Assembly: GCF_009765685.1 (NCBI RefSeq)
Contig: NZ_LMUY01000102.1
Location: forward strand, 1-64,000
Direction of reading: 5' to 3'
Length of the DNA stretch: 64,000 bases
DNA from: Acidisphaera sp. L21
Lineage (GTDB): Bacteria > Pseudomonadota > Alphaproteobacteria > Acetobacterales > Acetobacteraceae
Below the pieces are notes generated by a model that saw only the letters and a list, made by a program, of their open reading frames with translations, was not told where the DNA came from and ran no database searches. The position numbers and the translations under genes were made by a program. How positions within the stretch are numbered: the first letter of the stretch is position 1; the number at the start of each line of letters is the position of its first letter. Positions 45,180 to 53,381 of the stretch are shown one piece after another.

Positions 45180-45793
45180 GGCAGTGGGGCGCCGGTCAGC
45201 GACTTGATCCAAAAATCCAGCGTATGCTTCGACTCAGCCGCATCCCCCACATCCTTCCACGTCATGGTGCAAGCGACGCCGGGCAGCGGCACGTAGCCGC
45301 GGTTGCGCCAAAACGCGTCGTTCGTATGGGCGTTTGATGGCCGCAGCGGATGGTCCGCGGGGCGGCGAACCGAACAGAACAGCGTATAGTCTGCGGACGA
45401 GGTTGCCCTTGCATGCGACTCCCGCAGTTCGAAGAACCGCACCCCCAAGCCCTTGCCGCGCCACTCGGACCTCACCACACCCTCGCCGAAATAGAAGAAG
45501 CGACGCAGGTCCCAACCCCGCGCCTCGAACGGAGCGCGGACGTTGGCGCTTTCATCTTCCAGCGGCAGGCAGGTCGCGGCACCGACCGGCTGCCCGGCAT
45601 GGCTGGCCAGGAACAGCGCGGCCCGCGGGTGATTGATGTAACCGGCGATATAGGGCCGCTCGGTGGGGTCCCCGCGATACAAATAGGGCCAGTCCTCGAA
45701 GACGTTTACGTGGAGCAGCTGGAACGCGGCCTGCGCCTCCGCAATAGCGTGGCCGGTGAACGTTTGGATTTGGATGGCGTTGTCAGGGCTCAT
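45170..45793 (-). CDS. GNAT-family N-acetyltransferase
   Basis: The 207-residue product has the acetyl-CoA-binding region of the GNAT fold, FYFGEGVVRSEWRGKGLGVRFFELRESHAR, where RGKGLG is the pyrophosphate-binding loop. The N-terminal part (about residues 12-90) includes FEDWPYLYRGDP and LASHAGQPVGAATCLPL. Start ATG at 45793 or 45805; anything earlier runs antisense through the divergent DUF952 gene. It lies first in an operon with the nitrilase-like gene and lpxB. Acyl acceptor unknown. Confidence 0.82.
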   Translation of the reverse strand: MSPDNAIQIQTFTGHAIAEAQAAFQLLHVNVFEDWPYLYRGDPTERPYIAGYINHPRAALFLASHAGQPVGAATCLPLEDESANVRAPFEARGWDLRRFFYFGEGVVRSEWRGKGLGVRFFELRESHARATSSADYTLFCSVRRPADHPLRPSNAHTNDAFWRNRGYVPLPGVACTMTWKDVGDAAESKHTLDFWIKSLTGAPLPCG

Positions 45794-45832
45794 GGCCCGC
45801 TGCATAGGAGGCCCAATAACGGGACGCAACGC

Positions 45833-46120
45833 ATGGATGACACACGCCACACGCTCTGCCACGTCACCACGCCCCAGGCGGTGGCCGCCGCGGGGGATCG
45901 CCTGACCGGCTACCCCTTCCTGCATTGCTGCACCGATGCGCAGCTCGCCTTCGTGCTGGAGCGTCATTTCCCCGGCCGCACCGGCCTTCTGGTCCTGCGC
46001 TTCGACCCGGCAACGGTCGACGGCCGCATCGAATGGGAACGCAGCGAGCCCGACCAGCCGCCCTTTCCGCATCTCTACGGCGCTCTCCCGCTCGCCACCG
46101 TCGCGACCGAGCAATTGTAG
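45833..46120 (+). CDS. DUF952 family protein
   Basis: This 95-residue cytoplasmic protein matches the DUF952 family: TLCHVTTPQAVAAA at the start, the His-Cys-Cys block YPFLHCCTDAQLAFVLERHF in place of the usual IHCS motif, LLVLRFDPATVDGRIEWE, and FPHLYGALPLATV near the end. The function of the family is not established. ATG at 45833. It is divergent from the GNAT gene with 39 bases between start codons and ends 4 bases before the stop of the convergent exported protein. Confidence 0.85.
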   Translation: MDDTRHTLCHVTTPQAVAAAGDRLTGYPFLHCCTDAQLAFVLERHFPGRTGLLVLRFDPATVDGRIEWERSEPDQPPFPHLYGALPLATVATEQL

Positions 46121-46124
46121 TCAG

Positions 46125-46595
46125 TTAGGTGCAGCGGCTGGGCTGGTCCTTGGTGCAGGGAAATTCCGAGAGGCCGCGTGCCGTTCGGGCCAGCTGATCC
46201 CACATCGATTCCTCGAAGCTCGACTTCACCGCCGTCACCGCCTGGTCGATCAGCGCGTGGTCGATCGAGGCATCGGGTGTCGCTGCCATCCGGAGGATCT
46301 CGTTCAACTGCGGATCCGTGGCGCGGGCGGCAACTTTGCCGATCGTCTCGTTCAGCACGGCGTCACGCTGCTTCAGCATCAGGTCGCGCGTCATCATGCG
46401 ATTATGTGCCCGTGCCGCCGGTGTGCCCCCCGCATACAGCCCACGGCTGTCGGCGAGGGCCATGATCCGGTCCAGTTCCGTTCCGTATAAGCCCAGATCG
46501 TAGACCATCGTCACCACTTGGCGCGACCGATCCACGTTGGCCGCGTGCAGTGGCCCGGCGATCAATACTACCAGCAGGGCGAGGACCAGGCGCAT
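46125..46595 (-). CDS. Unknown periplasmic protein
   Basis: The 156-residue product has a signal peptide (LALLVVLIAGPLHA before ANVD) and a helical mature part with two Cys close to the C-terminus (EFPCTKDQPSRCT). I do not recognise it with confidence; size, location and helical content fit small periplasmic families such as DUF2059, which is only a suggestion. It begins 5 bases after the hisI stop on the same strand, so it is probably co-transcribed with hisI and the sulfur genes upstream. Confidence 0.65.
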   Translation of the reverse strand: MRLVLALLVVLIAGPLHAANVDRSRQVVTMVYDLGLYGTELDRIMALADSRGLYAGGTPAARAHNRMMTRDLMLKQRDAVLNETIGKVAARATDPQLNEILRMAATPDASIDHALIDQAVTAVKSSFEESMWDQLARTARGLSEFPCTKDQPSRCT

Positions 46596-46600
46596 GGCGG

Positions 46601-46990
46601 CTAGGCCGGTTGGCCGTACAGGGTCGCCGGATCGGCCAATGGCTCACTCAGCGTTTCCAGGTGGTCGTGCCGAACCGCGCGATGGAAGCAGGTGCGCTGC
46701 CCGGTGTGGCAGGCAGCGCCCAATTGGTCGACCATCAGCAGCAGCGTGTCGCCGTCGCAATCGATGCGCAGATCCACCAGGGTCTGCACCTGGCCGGACG
46801 TCTCACCCTTGCGCCAGAACCCGTTGCGGCTGCGACTCCAGTAACACACGCGCCCGGTCGCCAATGTCTCCGCGACCGAGGCAGCGTTCATCCACGCCAT
46901 CATCAACACCTCGCCGGTGTCATGCTGCTGGGCGATGGCGGGAACGAGGCCGTTGGCATCGTATTTGATCGGCAGGTCAGTTGGCGGCAC
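46601..46990 (-). CDS. hisI: Phosphoribosyl-AMP cyclohydrolase
   Basis: HisI opens the adenine ring of phosphoribosyl-AMP in the third step of histidine synthesis. The 129-residue product has DLPIKYDANGLVPAIAQQH, VLMMAWMNAASVAETLATG, the signature YWSRSRNGFWRKGETSGQ, and zinc-binding Cys residues in DLRIDCDGD and AACHTGQRTCFHR. Only the cyclohydrolase domain is present; the HisE domain is elsewhere. The GTG at 46990 overlaps the end of the metC-like gene by 14 bases; a start 18 bases earlier is possible. It is apart from other his genes. Confidence 0.93.
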   Translation of the reverse strand: MPPTDLPIKYDANGLVPAIAQQHDTGEVLMMAWMNAASVAETLATGRVCYWSRSRNGFWRKGETSGQVQTLVDLRIDCDGDTLLLMVDQLGAACHTGQRTCFHRAVRHDHLETLSEPLADPATLYGQPA

Positions 46991-48170
46991 GCAACACCTC
47001 CAGGCCACGGTCCAGATCGGCGATCAGCTCCGCCGGGTCTTCCAGCCCGATATGGAAACGCGCGCTCGGTCCTGCAAATTTTCCGCTGCCGGCGGTGCGG
47101 CGCATGTCGCCCGTGGTGGGCACGGCCAGGCTCTCGAACCCACCCCAGGACGAGCCGATGCCGAACAGGCTGAGGCTGTCGATCATCGCATCGACGGCGG
47201 CGGCGGAAATCTTCGGCGCGAACTCCACCGCGAACAGGCTGGCGCCGCCGGTGTAATCCCGCTTCCAGATCGCATGGCCGGGCGCACCGGGCAGGGCCGG
47301 ATGCAGCACCCGCGCGACTTCCGGACGATGCGACAGCCACTCCGCCACCTTCAGGCCAGATTGCAGTTGCCGGTCCAGCCGGACGCCCATGGTGCGGGCA
47401 CCGCGCAGGGCCAGCCAGCAATCATCCGGACTGGCAAAATAGCCGAGCAGCATCGCGGTGCTACGCAGCTTTTCCCAGTGTTCGTCGGTCGCCACGGTGA
47501 CGGCGCCCAGCATGATGTCCGAATGCCCGCCGACATATTTCGTCAACGCCTGCACCGACAGATCCACCCCGTGCGCGAACGGTTGGAAGGCGCCGATGCC
47601 CCAGGTGTTGTCCAGGATCACCGTCAGCCCGCGTGCGTGGGCGACGCGGGACAGGGCAGGGATGTCCTGCATCTCGAACGTCTGGCTGCCCGGGCTTTCG
47701 GTATACAGCACGCGCGTTTCGGGCCGGATCAGCGCCGCCAGGCCGTCGGCGTCGGCCTCCGGATCGTAATAAGTGGTGGTGACGCCCATGCGCCCCAGGA
47801 AATTGTCGGCGAACGAGCGAGTGGGGCCGTACGAACTATCCGGCAGCAGGCAGTGGTCGCCGTTCTTCAGGACCGCCAGCAGCGCCAGCGACGCCGCTGC
47901 CAGGCCGTTGGGCACGATCTGGCAGCGCGTGCCGCCCTCGATCGAGGCGACCATGTCCTCCAGCGCGTGATGCGTCGCGCCCCCGGTGATGCCGTACATC
48001 GGGCGGCGGTCGAACGCCTCGGTGCTACTGTTCCGCCGATCCTCGCTGGACGGATACAACATGGTCGACCCGCGATGCACCGGCGGATTGACGAAGCCGT
48101 GCTGGCGCCCACCCGTTCGCCCGACATGCGCCAGGCGTGTGGCGAGGCTGAGCTTGGCAGCGTCGGTCAC
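46977..48170 (-). CDS. metC: Cystathionine beta-lyase (Cys/Met metabolism PLP enzyme)
   Basis: The 397-residue enzyme is a PLP-dependent Cys/Met-metabolism family member. Lys211 in SVQALTKYVGGHSD binds PLP, and RPMYGITGGATHHALE, PNGLAAASLALLAVLK, YTESPGSQTFEMQD, LDNTWGIGAFQPFAHG and SWGGFESLAVP all fit the beta-lyase branch that makes homocysteine from cystathionine. The GTG at 48170 is preferred, with GGAGG 10 bases upstream; a TTG at 48197 overlaps the sseA stop. The two candidates lie in a duplicated 27-base unit. It follows sseA, which also handles sulfur compounds. Confidence 0.88.
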   Translation of the reverse strand: MTDAAKLSLATRLAHVGRTGGRQHGFVNPPVHRGSTMLYPSSEDRRNSSTEAFDRRPMYGITGGATHHALEDMVASIEGGTRCQIVPNGLAAASLALLAVLKNGDHCLLPDSSYGPTRSFADNFLGRMGVTTTYYDPEADADGLAALIRPETRVLYTESPGSQTFEMQDIPALSRVAHARGLTVILDNTWGIGAFQPFAHGVDLSVQALTKYVGGHSDIMLGAVTVATDEHWEKLRSTAMLLGYFASPDDCWLALRGARTMGVRLDRQLQSGLKVAEWLSHRPEVARVLHPALPGAPGHAIWKRDYTGGASLFAVEFAPKISAAAVDAMIDSLSLFGIGSSWGGFESLAVPTTGDMRRTAGSGKFAGPSARFHIGLEDPAELIADLDRGLEVLRAAN

Positions 48171-48214
48171 GCGCCTGTCGCCTCCGGCGTCCGTCAAGCG
48201 CCTGTCGCCTTCGG
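48161..48214 (-). repeat. Tandem 27-base duplication at the sseA/metC junction
   Basis: Two adjacent 27-base units, 48161-48187 and 48188-48214, agree at 24 positions. In the metC frame they encode EGDRRLTDA and GGDRRVTDA. The duplication copies a purine-rich ribosome site and a start-like codon, so one unit carries TTGA (sseA stop plus possible start) and the other GTGA. It looks like a local slippage event that gave metC a second start. Confidence 0.7.
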
Positions 48215-49030
48215 CGTCGTCGGATCCAGGCCCCACTCCGTCCACGACCCATCATACACCGCGCCCTGCGATAGCCCGGCGCGCTTCATCGCCATCGTCA
48301 CCATGGTGGCGGACACGCCGCTGCCGCAGGTGGTGACCACCGGGCGCGATCCGTCGACGCCAGCCTTCGCCAACGCCTCGCGTAATTGCTCCTGCGGCAG
48401 GAAGCGGCCATCGACGTCCAGCATCGTGGTGAACGGTATGTTGATCGAGCCGGGGATGTGCCCGGCGACCAGCCCCGGCCGCGGCTCCGGCGCAGTGCCG
48501 GCGTAGCGGGCTGCGGCGCGAGCGTCGACGATCAACGCCTCCGTCTCCAGCATGTCTGTCAAGCCGCGCAACCGCTCGGCTCGCAGCCGCGCCGTGAACG
48601 GAACGGCGCTGGCGGCGGCCGGCTCACCCATTTCGATCGCGCGGCCAGCCTTCGTCCAAGCAGCCAGCCCGCCGTCCAGAACGGTGACCGAATCGTGCCC
48701 GAACAGCCCCATCATCCACCAGCCGCGGGTCGCCCACATGGTGGCGTTCTGGTCGTAGAACACCACGCGGGACGTGTCGGCGACTCCCAGCGCCCCCACC
48801 AGCTTCGAAAACCGTCCCGCCGCCGGCACCATGTGCGGCAGCGCGCTATCGGTGTCGGCGATCAGGTCCAGGTCGAAATACCGCGCGCCAGGGATGTGCG
48901 CGGCGAGGAAGGCGGCCTTGCCGTCCTTCTTCTCGTTCGGCAGGTATTTCGTCGATTCGAGCACCACAAGATCGGGCGCGCCCAGATTGGCCGCCAGCCA
49001 GTCGACAGAAACCAGATCGTCCATGTTCAT
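48194..49030 (-). CDS. sseA: 3-mercaptopyruvate/thiosulfate sulfurtransferase
   Basis: The 278-residue enzyme has two rhodanese domains. The active Cys is 235 in the loop CGSGVSA, the form typical of mercaptopyruvate sulfurtransferases, and the inactive first domain holds LVVLESTKYLPNEKKDG and IPGARYFDLD. It moves sulfur from 3-mercaptopyruvate to a thiol acceptor or cyanide. Start ATG at 49030 or 49024. The start overlaps the stop of the alaX-like gene by 4 bases, and its stop overlaps the metC start region, so the sulfur genes are coupled in translation. Confidence 0.9.
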   Translation of the reverse strand: MNMDDLVSVDWLAANLGAPDLVVLESTKYLPNEKKDGKAAFLAAHIPGARYFDLDLIADTDSALPHMVPAAGRFSKLVGALGVADTSRVVFYDQNATMWATRGWWMMGLFGHDSVTVLDGGLAAWTKAGRAIEMGEPAAASAVPFTARLRAERLRGLTDMLETEALIVDARAAARYAGTAPEPRPGLVAGHIPGSINIPFTTMLDVDGRFLPQEQLREALAKAGVDGSRPVVTTCGSGVSATMVTMAMKRAGLSQGAVYDGSWTEWGLDPTTPKATGA

Positions 49031-49737
49031 TCCCCGAAGACCAGCGTGATGCGCCGGTTTTGCTTGCCCTTGTTCTCGATCTTCAGCACGCGAACCTGCC
49101 CGATTTCGCCGGTTCGCGCGACATGGGTACCGCCGCAGGGCTGCAGATCCACCGGCGCCTCCTCCGGCCCGATCCGCACCAACCGCAGCCGCCCGGTGCC
49201 GCGCGGCGGTTTCACGGACAGGGTGCGCACCAGCCCAGGATTGGTGTCCAGCACGCTTTCATCCACCCATTCGGTATGGATCGGATGGTCGGCTGCGATC
49301 AGCCTGGCCAACCCGGCCTCGATGCTCGTGGCATCCGGTGCAGCGGGAATGTCGAAATCCAGCCGGGATTTCTCCGCCCCGATCTGCCCGCCCGTCACCG
49401 CGGCGCCGGGTAGCAGGCTGCACAGCAGATGCAGCGCGGTGTGCATGCGCATATGAGCGTAGCGGCGCGGCCAATCGATCGTGGCGATGATCGCCGTGCC
49501 CGGCGTCGGCAACTCCCCCTCGATCGGCAATACGACGGTGTCGCCGTCGCCCTTGATCGCCTCGGCCACCACCGCCCGCGCGCCAGCCCAGGCCAGCTTG
49601 CCGGAATCGCCGGGCTGGCCGCCGCTGCGGGCGTAGAACGGCGACTGGCTGAGCACCACGCCGCCCGGCACGACCGAGGCCACCACCGCCTGGCTCAATT
49701 CGAGATAGGAATCGTCCAGAAACAATTTGCCGCTCAT
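49027..49737 (-). CDS. Alanyl-tRNA editing protein (AlaX family)
   Basis: AlaX proteins free-stand as copies of the editing domain of alanyl-tRNA synthetase and hydrolyse Ser or Gly mischarged on tRNA-Ala. The 236-residue product has the editing-site zinc motifs MRMHTALHLL (HxxxH) and LQPCGGTHVA (CxxxH), and FYARSGGQPGDSG in the N-terminal barrel. The ATG at 49737 overlaps the stop of the nudF-like gene by 4 bases and is preferred to one 45 bases earlier. It lies between nudF and sseA in a minus-strand chain of overlapping genes. Confidence 0.92.
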   Translation of the reverse strand: MSGKLFLDDSYLELSQAVVASVVPGGVVLSQSPFYARSGGQPGDSGKLAWAGARAVVAEAIKGDGDTVVLPIEGELPTPGTAIIATIDWPRRYAHMRMHTALHLLCSLLPGAAVTGGQIGAEKSRLDFDIPAAPDATSIEAGLARLIAADHPIHTEWVDESVLDTNPGLVRTLSVKPPRGTGRLRLVRIGPEEAPVDLQPCGGTHVARTGEIGQVRVLKIENKGKQNRRITLVFGE

Positions 49738-50354
49738 ACCGCCCACTCCTTTCGCAACCAGTCCCGCCGGGATGCGAACCACAGGAGGGCCATCGCAGTG
49801 ATCGAGTTTTGGTAACGCCCGGCCAGTGCACTCTCGATCGTGGCGGCGGCGGGAAGCACGCGGGTACGGATGTCCTCGTTCTCGCTCGCCAGCCCGCCAT
49901 GGCCGGCAATGCCCGCCGCATCCGCGGGCGGCGCCACGATCCGGCCGGCGAAGATGGTCACCGTCTCATCCGATCCGCCGGCGCTGAGGATGAACTGGCC
50001 GACCCGGTGCAGCCGGTCGACGCTCAAACCCATCTCCTCCTGCATCTCGCGCGCGGCGGTTTGCTGCTCCGTCTCCCCGGCATCCATGAAGCCGCCGGGG
50101 ATTTCGAGCATCATGGGATCCAGGCCGGCCAGCGTCGCCGGATAGCGGAACTGCTCGATCATGACGAGTTGGTCGGTGACGGGGTCGTAGGGCAGAACGC
50201 CGACGGCGTGCCCACGAAGCCAGACTTCCCAGGTGCGGGTGTCGGACATGGCGCCATCGAAGCGGCGCTGCCGAAACTTGACGACATCCAGTTGGGTGCG
50301 TCGCTTCCAGACGGTCTCGGTCGACAGAACGGTCACGTCAGGGGATTCGGCCAT
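49734..50354 (-). CDS. nudF: ADP-ribose pyrophosphatase-type Nudix hydrolase
   Basis: The Nudix box is complete at residues 88-110 (G-x5-E-x7-REMQEEMG), so the enzyme hydrolyses a nucleoside diphosphate derivative. The upstream region (FDGAMSDTRTWEVWLRGHAVGVLPYDP) and the Arg-rich EQFRYPATLAG fit the ADP-ribose pyrophosphatase branch. The product has 206 residues. It opens a run of four genes on the minus strand (nudF, alaX, sseA, metC), each overlapping the next or nearly so. A gap of 38 bases separates it from the stop-side of the XRE regulator gene upstream. Confidence 0.9.
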   Translation of the reverse strand: MAESPDVTVLSTETVWKRRTQLDVVKFRQRRFDGAMSDTRTWEVWLRGHAVGVLPYDPVTDQLVMIEQFRYPATLAGLDPMMLEIPGGFMDAGETEQQTAAREMQEEMGLSVDRLHRVGQFILSAGGSDETVTIFAGRIVAPPADAAGIAGHGGLASENEDIRTRVLPAAATIESALAGRYQNSITAMALLWFASRRDWLRKEWAV

Positions 50355-50392
50355 CCCCGATATCTAGACCGTGGAGGGCAGGCGGGCCAGTC

Positions 50393-51274
50393 TCAGGCGG
50401 CGCGCTGCATCTGCATCAGGGCGCGCACCTGGGCGGCGCCGGCGGCACCCTTCAGCGATTCGCGCCACATCTGCTCGGCCACGCGCTGGTGGGTAGCCAC
50501 AGCCTCGTCGGCGCCGGTGATCATCGCCACACCGGTCTGGATGCTGGGCAGGCCATCGGCACGGAACGGGTTGATCGCCAGCGTCGCGCGGTCCCGTGCC
50601 CGCAGGATCTTGAACGAACTCGTGGGCTCGGCCGACGGCAGTACGCCGAACTGCAGACCCATCGGCTCTGCTTCCATCATGGCGGCGATGTGCTCGATCT
50701 CGGATTCGGCCACCTGCCGGCAGCGGCGACGCATCGAATCGGACAGGGTCAGGCTGCCGGCGATGCCAGCATCCAGCAGGCGCTGAATGCGCGGCAGCGA
50801 CAGGATTGCAATGATGCCGGGGCGACGCATCGCATACATGCGCTTGCGAGCAGCCAGGATGCCCTGCACCTGCTCGATCGAGGCGCGCAGGCTGGCCTTG
50901 TCGCCAGCCGACTGCGACATCGACTCCTCATACGCATCTGCCAGCGCGGCGTCATACGCCTCGGACGTGGTGAGGTAGCATAGCGGACCAAACACCTGAA
51001 GGATCTGGTCGGCCGATTCCTCGGTCTGGCGAATACGCTCGAAATACCCGACCGGTCGATTATAATACTCGACCCCGATCCCCAGGAGCGAGAGCGGGGA
51101 GATCTTCAACAGCTCGGCCAACCGCTTCACGGTGTCCAGCTTGATGACCTCGCCCTTCTCGTATCGATACAGAGCAGCGCGTGAGACGCCGAGTCGTGCA
51201 GCGATCTCTTCCGCACGCAGGCCGGATTCGAGTCGATACGCCCGCAATTGCTGGCCGATCTCCGTGAATCTCAT
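50393..51274 (-). CDS. XRE-type transcriptional regulator with C-terminal sensor domain
   Basis: The 293-residue product starts with a helix-turn-helix of the Cro/CI type (about residues 5-60, TEIGQQLRAYRLESGLRAEEIAARLGVSRAALYRYEKGEVIKLDTVKRLAELL). The rest (about 70-293) is a helical and mixed domain that I do not recognise; it probably senses a ligand or binds a partner. ATG at 51274 starts MRFTEIGQQL, the normal beginning; an upstream GTG would add 18 residues over the promoter. Upstream lie a possible sigma-70 promoter and a pair of TTGCGAAT repeats. The target genes are unknown. Confidence 0.85.
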   Translation of the reverse strand: MRFTEIGQQLRAYRLESGLRAEEIAARLGVSRAALYRYEKGEVIKLDTVKRLAELLKISPLSLLGIGVEYYNRPVGYFERIRQTEESADQILQVFGPLCYLTTSEAYDAALADAYEESMSQSAGDKASLRASIEQVQGILAARKRMYAMRRPGIIAILSLPRIQRLLDAGIAGSLTLSDSMRRRCRQVAESEIEHIAAMMEAEPMGLQFGVLPSAEPTSSFKILRARDRATLAINPFRADGLPSIQTGVAMITGADEAVATHQRVAEQMWRESLKGAAGAAQVRALMQMQRAA

Positions 51275-51332
51275 ACCACTAAGCTCCCCACCAGCTACGA
51301 CCGATCTCACGAACGAGACTCCCCGCACGTTG

Positions 51333-51362
51333 ACATAACGCTACCGTGAGAGAGCACGTCAA
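51333..51362 (-). promoter_or_regulatory. Possible promoter of the XRE regulator gene
   Basis: On the minus strand TTGACG (51362-51357) and TTATGT (51338-51333) are 18 bases apart, 59 bases before the ATG. Further upstream an AT-rich stretch and two direct repeats TTGCGAAT (51411-51418 and 51432-51439), 21 bases or two helical turns apart, could be protein-binding sites. The -10 match is modest. Confidence 0.35.
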
Positions 51363-51455
51363 GGCCTCGTTCCAAGTAGAACTCTTTTTTATCCAAAGAT
51401 CAATCATAGGTTGCGAATTCGTGGCGCATGCTTGCGAATAGAGACGGTGTCTCTG

Positions 51456-52235
51456 TTAATCGTTAACGTTCTTGATCCAAGTTAAGCCAGCGATTGTGTC
51501 TCCGGCAGGCCGGTATTCACAGCCAACCCAGCCGTCATATCCGATCGCATCCATTCTTTGGAACACGAACTTCCAATTGATTTCACCCGTTCCCGGCTCA
51601 TTTCTTGCCGGAACATCCGCAATTTGGATGTGGCCGATCAACGGCAGAAGCTTCGCCATGCGGCTGGTCACGTCGCCCTCTGTGATCTGGCAGTGATAGA
51701 TGTCGAACAGCAACGCGAGTCGATCACGCCCAATGGCCTCGACCACGGCGGCACCCTGGCCCGTGGTGTTGAGGAAGAAGCCCGGCATGTCGCGATGGTT
51801 GATCGGCTCAATCACCACCAGCACACCAGCCTGCCTCGCCAATTCGCAGGCCCAGGCGAGGTTGGCGGCATACAGGCTTGCGGCGGTGTCATACGCCACG
51901 CCAGCCGGTAGCATCCCGGCCATGCAGTGCAGCCGTTTGGTGCCGAACACGGCGGCATACTCCAGCGCCTTCTTCACCCCGTCGCGGAATTCCACCGTGC
52001 GGCCCACCAGGCTGGCGGTCCCGCGCTCGCCTGCGGCCCAGTCCCCCGGCGGCATGTTGAACAGGATCTGCTCCAGCCCGTTATCGTCCAGCCGGGCACG
52101 GATCTCGGCCGGGGTGTGGTCGTACGGGAACAGGAACTCCACCGCCGTGAACCCCGCCTTGGAAGCGGCGGCGAAGCGGTCGAGGAACGGGTGCTCGTTG
52201 AACATCATCGACAGGTTGGCGCAGAAGCGGGGCAT
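51456..52235 (-). CDS. hyi: Hydroxypyruvate isomerase family protein (Hyi-like)
   Basis: The 259-residue product is a TIM-barrel sugar-phosphate-isomerase-like protein whose closest described function is the interconversion of hydroxypyruvate and tartronate semialdehyde. It starts PRFCANLSMMFNEHPFLDRF and has VIEPINHRDMPGFFL, LALLFDIYHCQI, IGHIQIADVPARNEPGTGEINW and VGCEYRPAG, with the Glu, Asp, His and Glu that bind metal. Related proteins include OtnI. No glyoxylate carboligase gene lies nearby. Start ATG at 52235; 53 bases separate it from the divergent AI-2E gene. Confidence 0.88.
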   Translation of the reverse strand: MPRFCANLSMMFNEHPFLDRFAAASKAGFTAVEFLFPYDHTPAEIRARLDDNGLEQILFNMPPGDWAAGERGTASLVGRTVEFRDGVKKALEYAAVFGTKRLHCMAGMLPAGVAYDTAASLYAANLAWACELARQAGVLVVIEPINHRDMPGFFLNTTGQGAAVVEAIGRDRLALLFDIYHCQITEGDVTSRMAKLLPLIGHIQIADVPARNEPGTGEINWKFVFQRMDAIGYDGWVGCEYRPAGDTIAGLTWIKNVND

Positions 52236-52288
52236 TGCCGGGTCCTTTTGGGTTGGCAGCGTGTGGGGCCTAGGTTAACCCATCGCCT

Positions 52289-53353
52289 ATGATAGCAGAA
52301 CGGCTGCTAATGGGATTGCTGCTTGCCGGCATCGCCATCGGCTGCGGCTTTGTGCTGCACCCCTTTACCTCTGCCCTGCTCTGGGGCGGCATCCTGGTAT
52401 TCACCACCTGGCCGGTATTCGAGTGGGTGCGTGACCGCTGCCATATCGGCCGAACCGGCGCCGCCTCGGTCATGGTCCTGCTCACCTCGCTGCTGCTGGT
52501 GCTGCCGCTGGCCGTCGCCGCGCCCGCCGGGTCGGACGACGTGGTGCGGCTGCGGGCGTCTATCGACTCGCTGCTGGATAGCGGCCTGCCAAACGCGCCC
52601 GAATGGCTGATCCGGGTTCCCCTGCTGGGCGCGACGCTGTCCGAATACTGGAATAGCTGGGCTGCCGACCTCAGCGTCATGGCGGATTTCTTTCGGCCCT
52701 ATTTCGGCATGATCGCGGAGAACGGGCTGGCGCTGCTGCTGGGCATCGCAACCGGCGTGCTGCAATTCCTGATGGCATTGTTCATTGCCTTCTTCTTCTG
52801 GGTCTACGGCGACCGGCTGGGCCTGCACCTGCGCGCCATCATCCGCCGCATCGCCGGCTCGTATGCCGAGCGGCTGATCGTGGTCACCGGCCAGGTGATC
52901 CGCGGCACCGTGTATGGCCTCCTGGGCACGGCGCTGGTGCAGGGCATGTTGACCGCGTTCGGCCTGTGGCTGACGGGCGTGCCGCGCCCGGTGTTGCTGG
53001 GCGCCATCGCCGGCTTCGTGTCGGTGCTGCCGATCGGGGCACCGATGATCTGGATCCCGGCGGCTTTGTGGCTCCTCAGTATAGGCAAGATGGGCTGGGC
53101 GATCTTCCTGGTCGTCTACGGCGTGGTCGCCGTGTCCGGCGCGGATAGCGTGATCCGCCCCTACTTCATCGCCCGCGGCGCGCAACTGCCGTTCCTGCTG
53201 ACAATCCTGGGCGTTCTCGGCGGCGCGCTCGCCTTCGGCCTGCTCGGAATCTTCCTCGGTCCTGTGCTGCTGGGCGTGGGCTTCACCCTGGTAGCGGAGT
53301 TCTCCACCGCCAACGACGAGCTCGCCGCCCAGGGCAAAGATCCAACCGTCTGA
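52289..53353 (+). CDS. AI-2E family transporter
   Basis: The 354-residue membrane protein belongs to the AI-2E (PerM/TqsA) family of exporters. Two hydrophobic hairpins at the N-terminus (about residues 5-40 and 60-75) are followed by a soluble stretch (about 80-150) and six further helices, with IRGTVYGLLGTALVQG and PRPVLLGAIAGFVSVLPIGAPMIWIPA, which are characteristic. The transported compound is unknown; the family name does not prove autoinducer export. ATG at 52289. The peptide ABC transporter genes follow on the same strand. Confidence 0.9.
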   Translation: MIAERLLMGLLLAGIAIGCGFVLHPFTSALLWGGILVFTTWPVFEWVRDRCHIGRTGAASVMVLLTSLLLVLPLAVAAPAGSDDVVRLRASIDSLLDSGLPNAPEWLIRVPLLGATLSEYWNSWAADLSVMADFFRPYFGMIAENGLALLLGIATGVLQFLMALFIAFFFWVYGDRLGLHLRAIIRRIAGSYAERLIVVTGQVIRGTVYGLLGTALVQGMLTAFGLWLTGVPRPVLLGAIAGFVSVLPIGAPMIWIPAALWLLSIGKMGWAIFLVVYGVVAVSGADSVIRPYFIARGAQLPFLLTILGVLGGALAFGLLGIFLGPVLLGVGFTLVAEFSTANDELAAQGKDPTV

Positions 53354-53381
53354 AATCGCCCCGGGTTCGTCGGAATCTGCC

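Noticed and set aside
51441-51453. Hairpin GAGAC/GTCTC after hyi as a terminator
   Set aside because: A 5-bp stem with a 3-base loop and no T-run is too weak to call.
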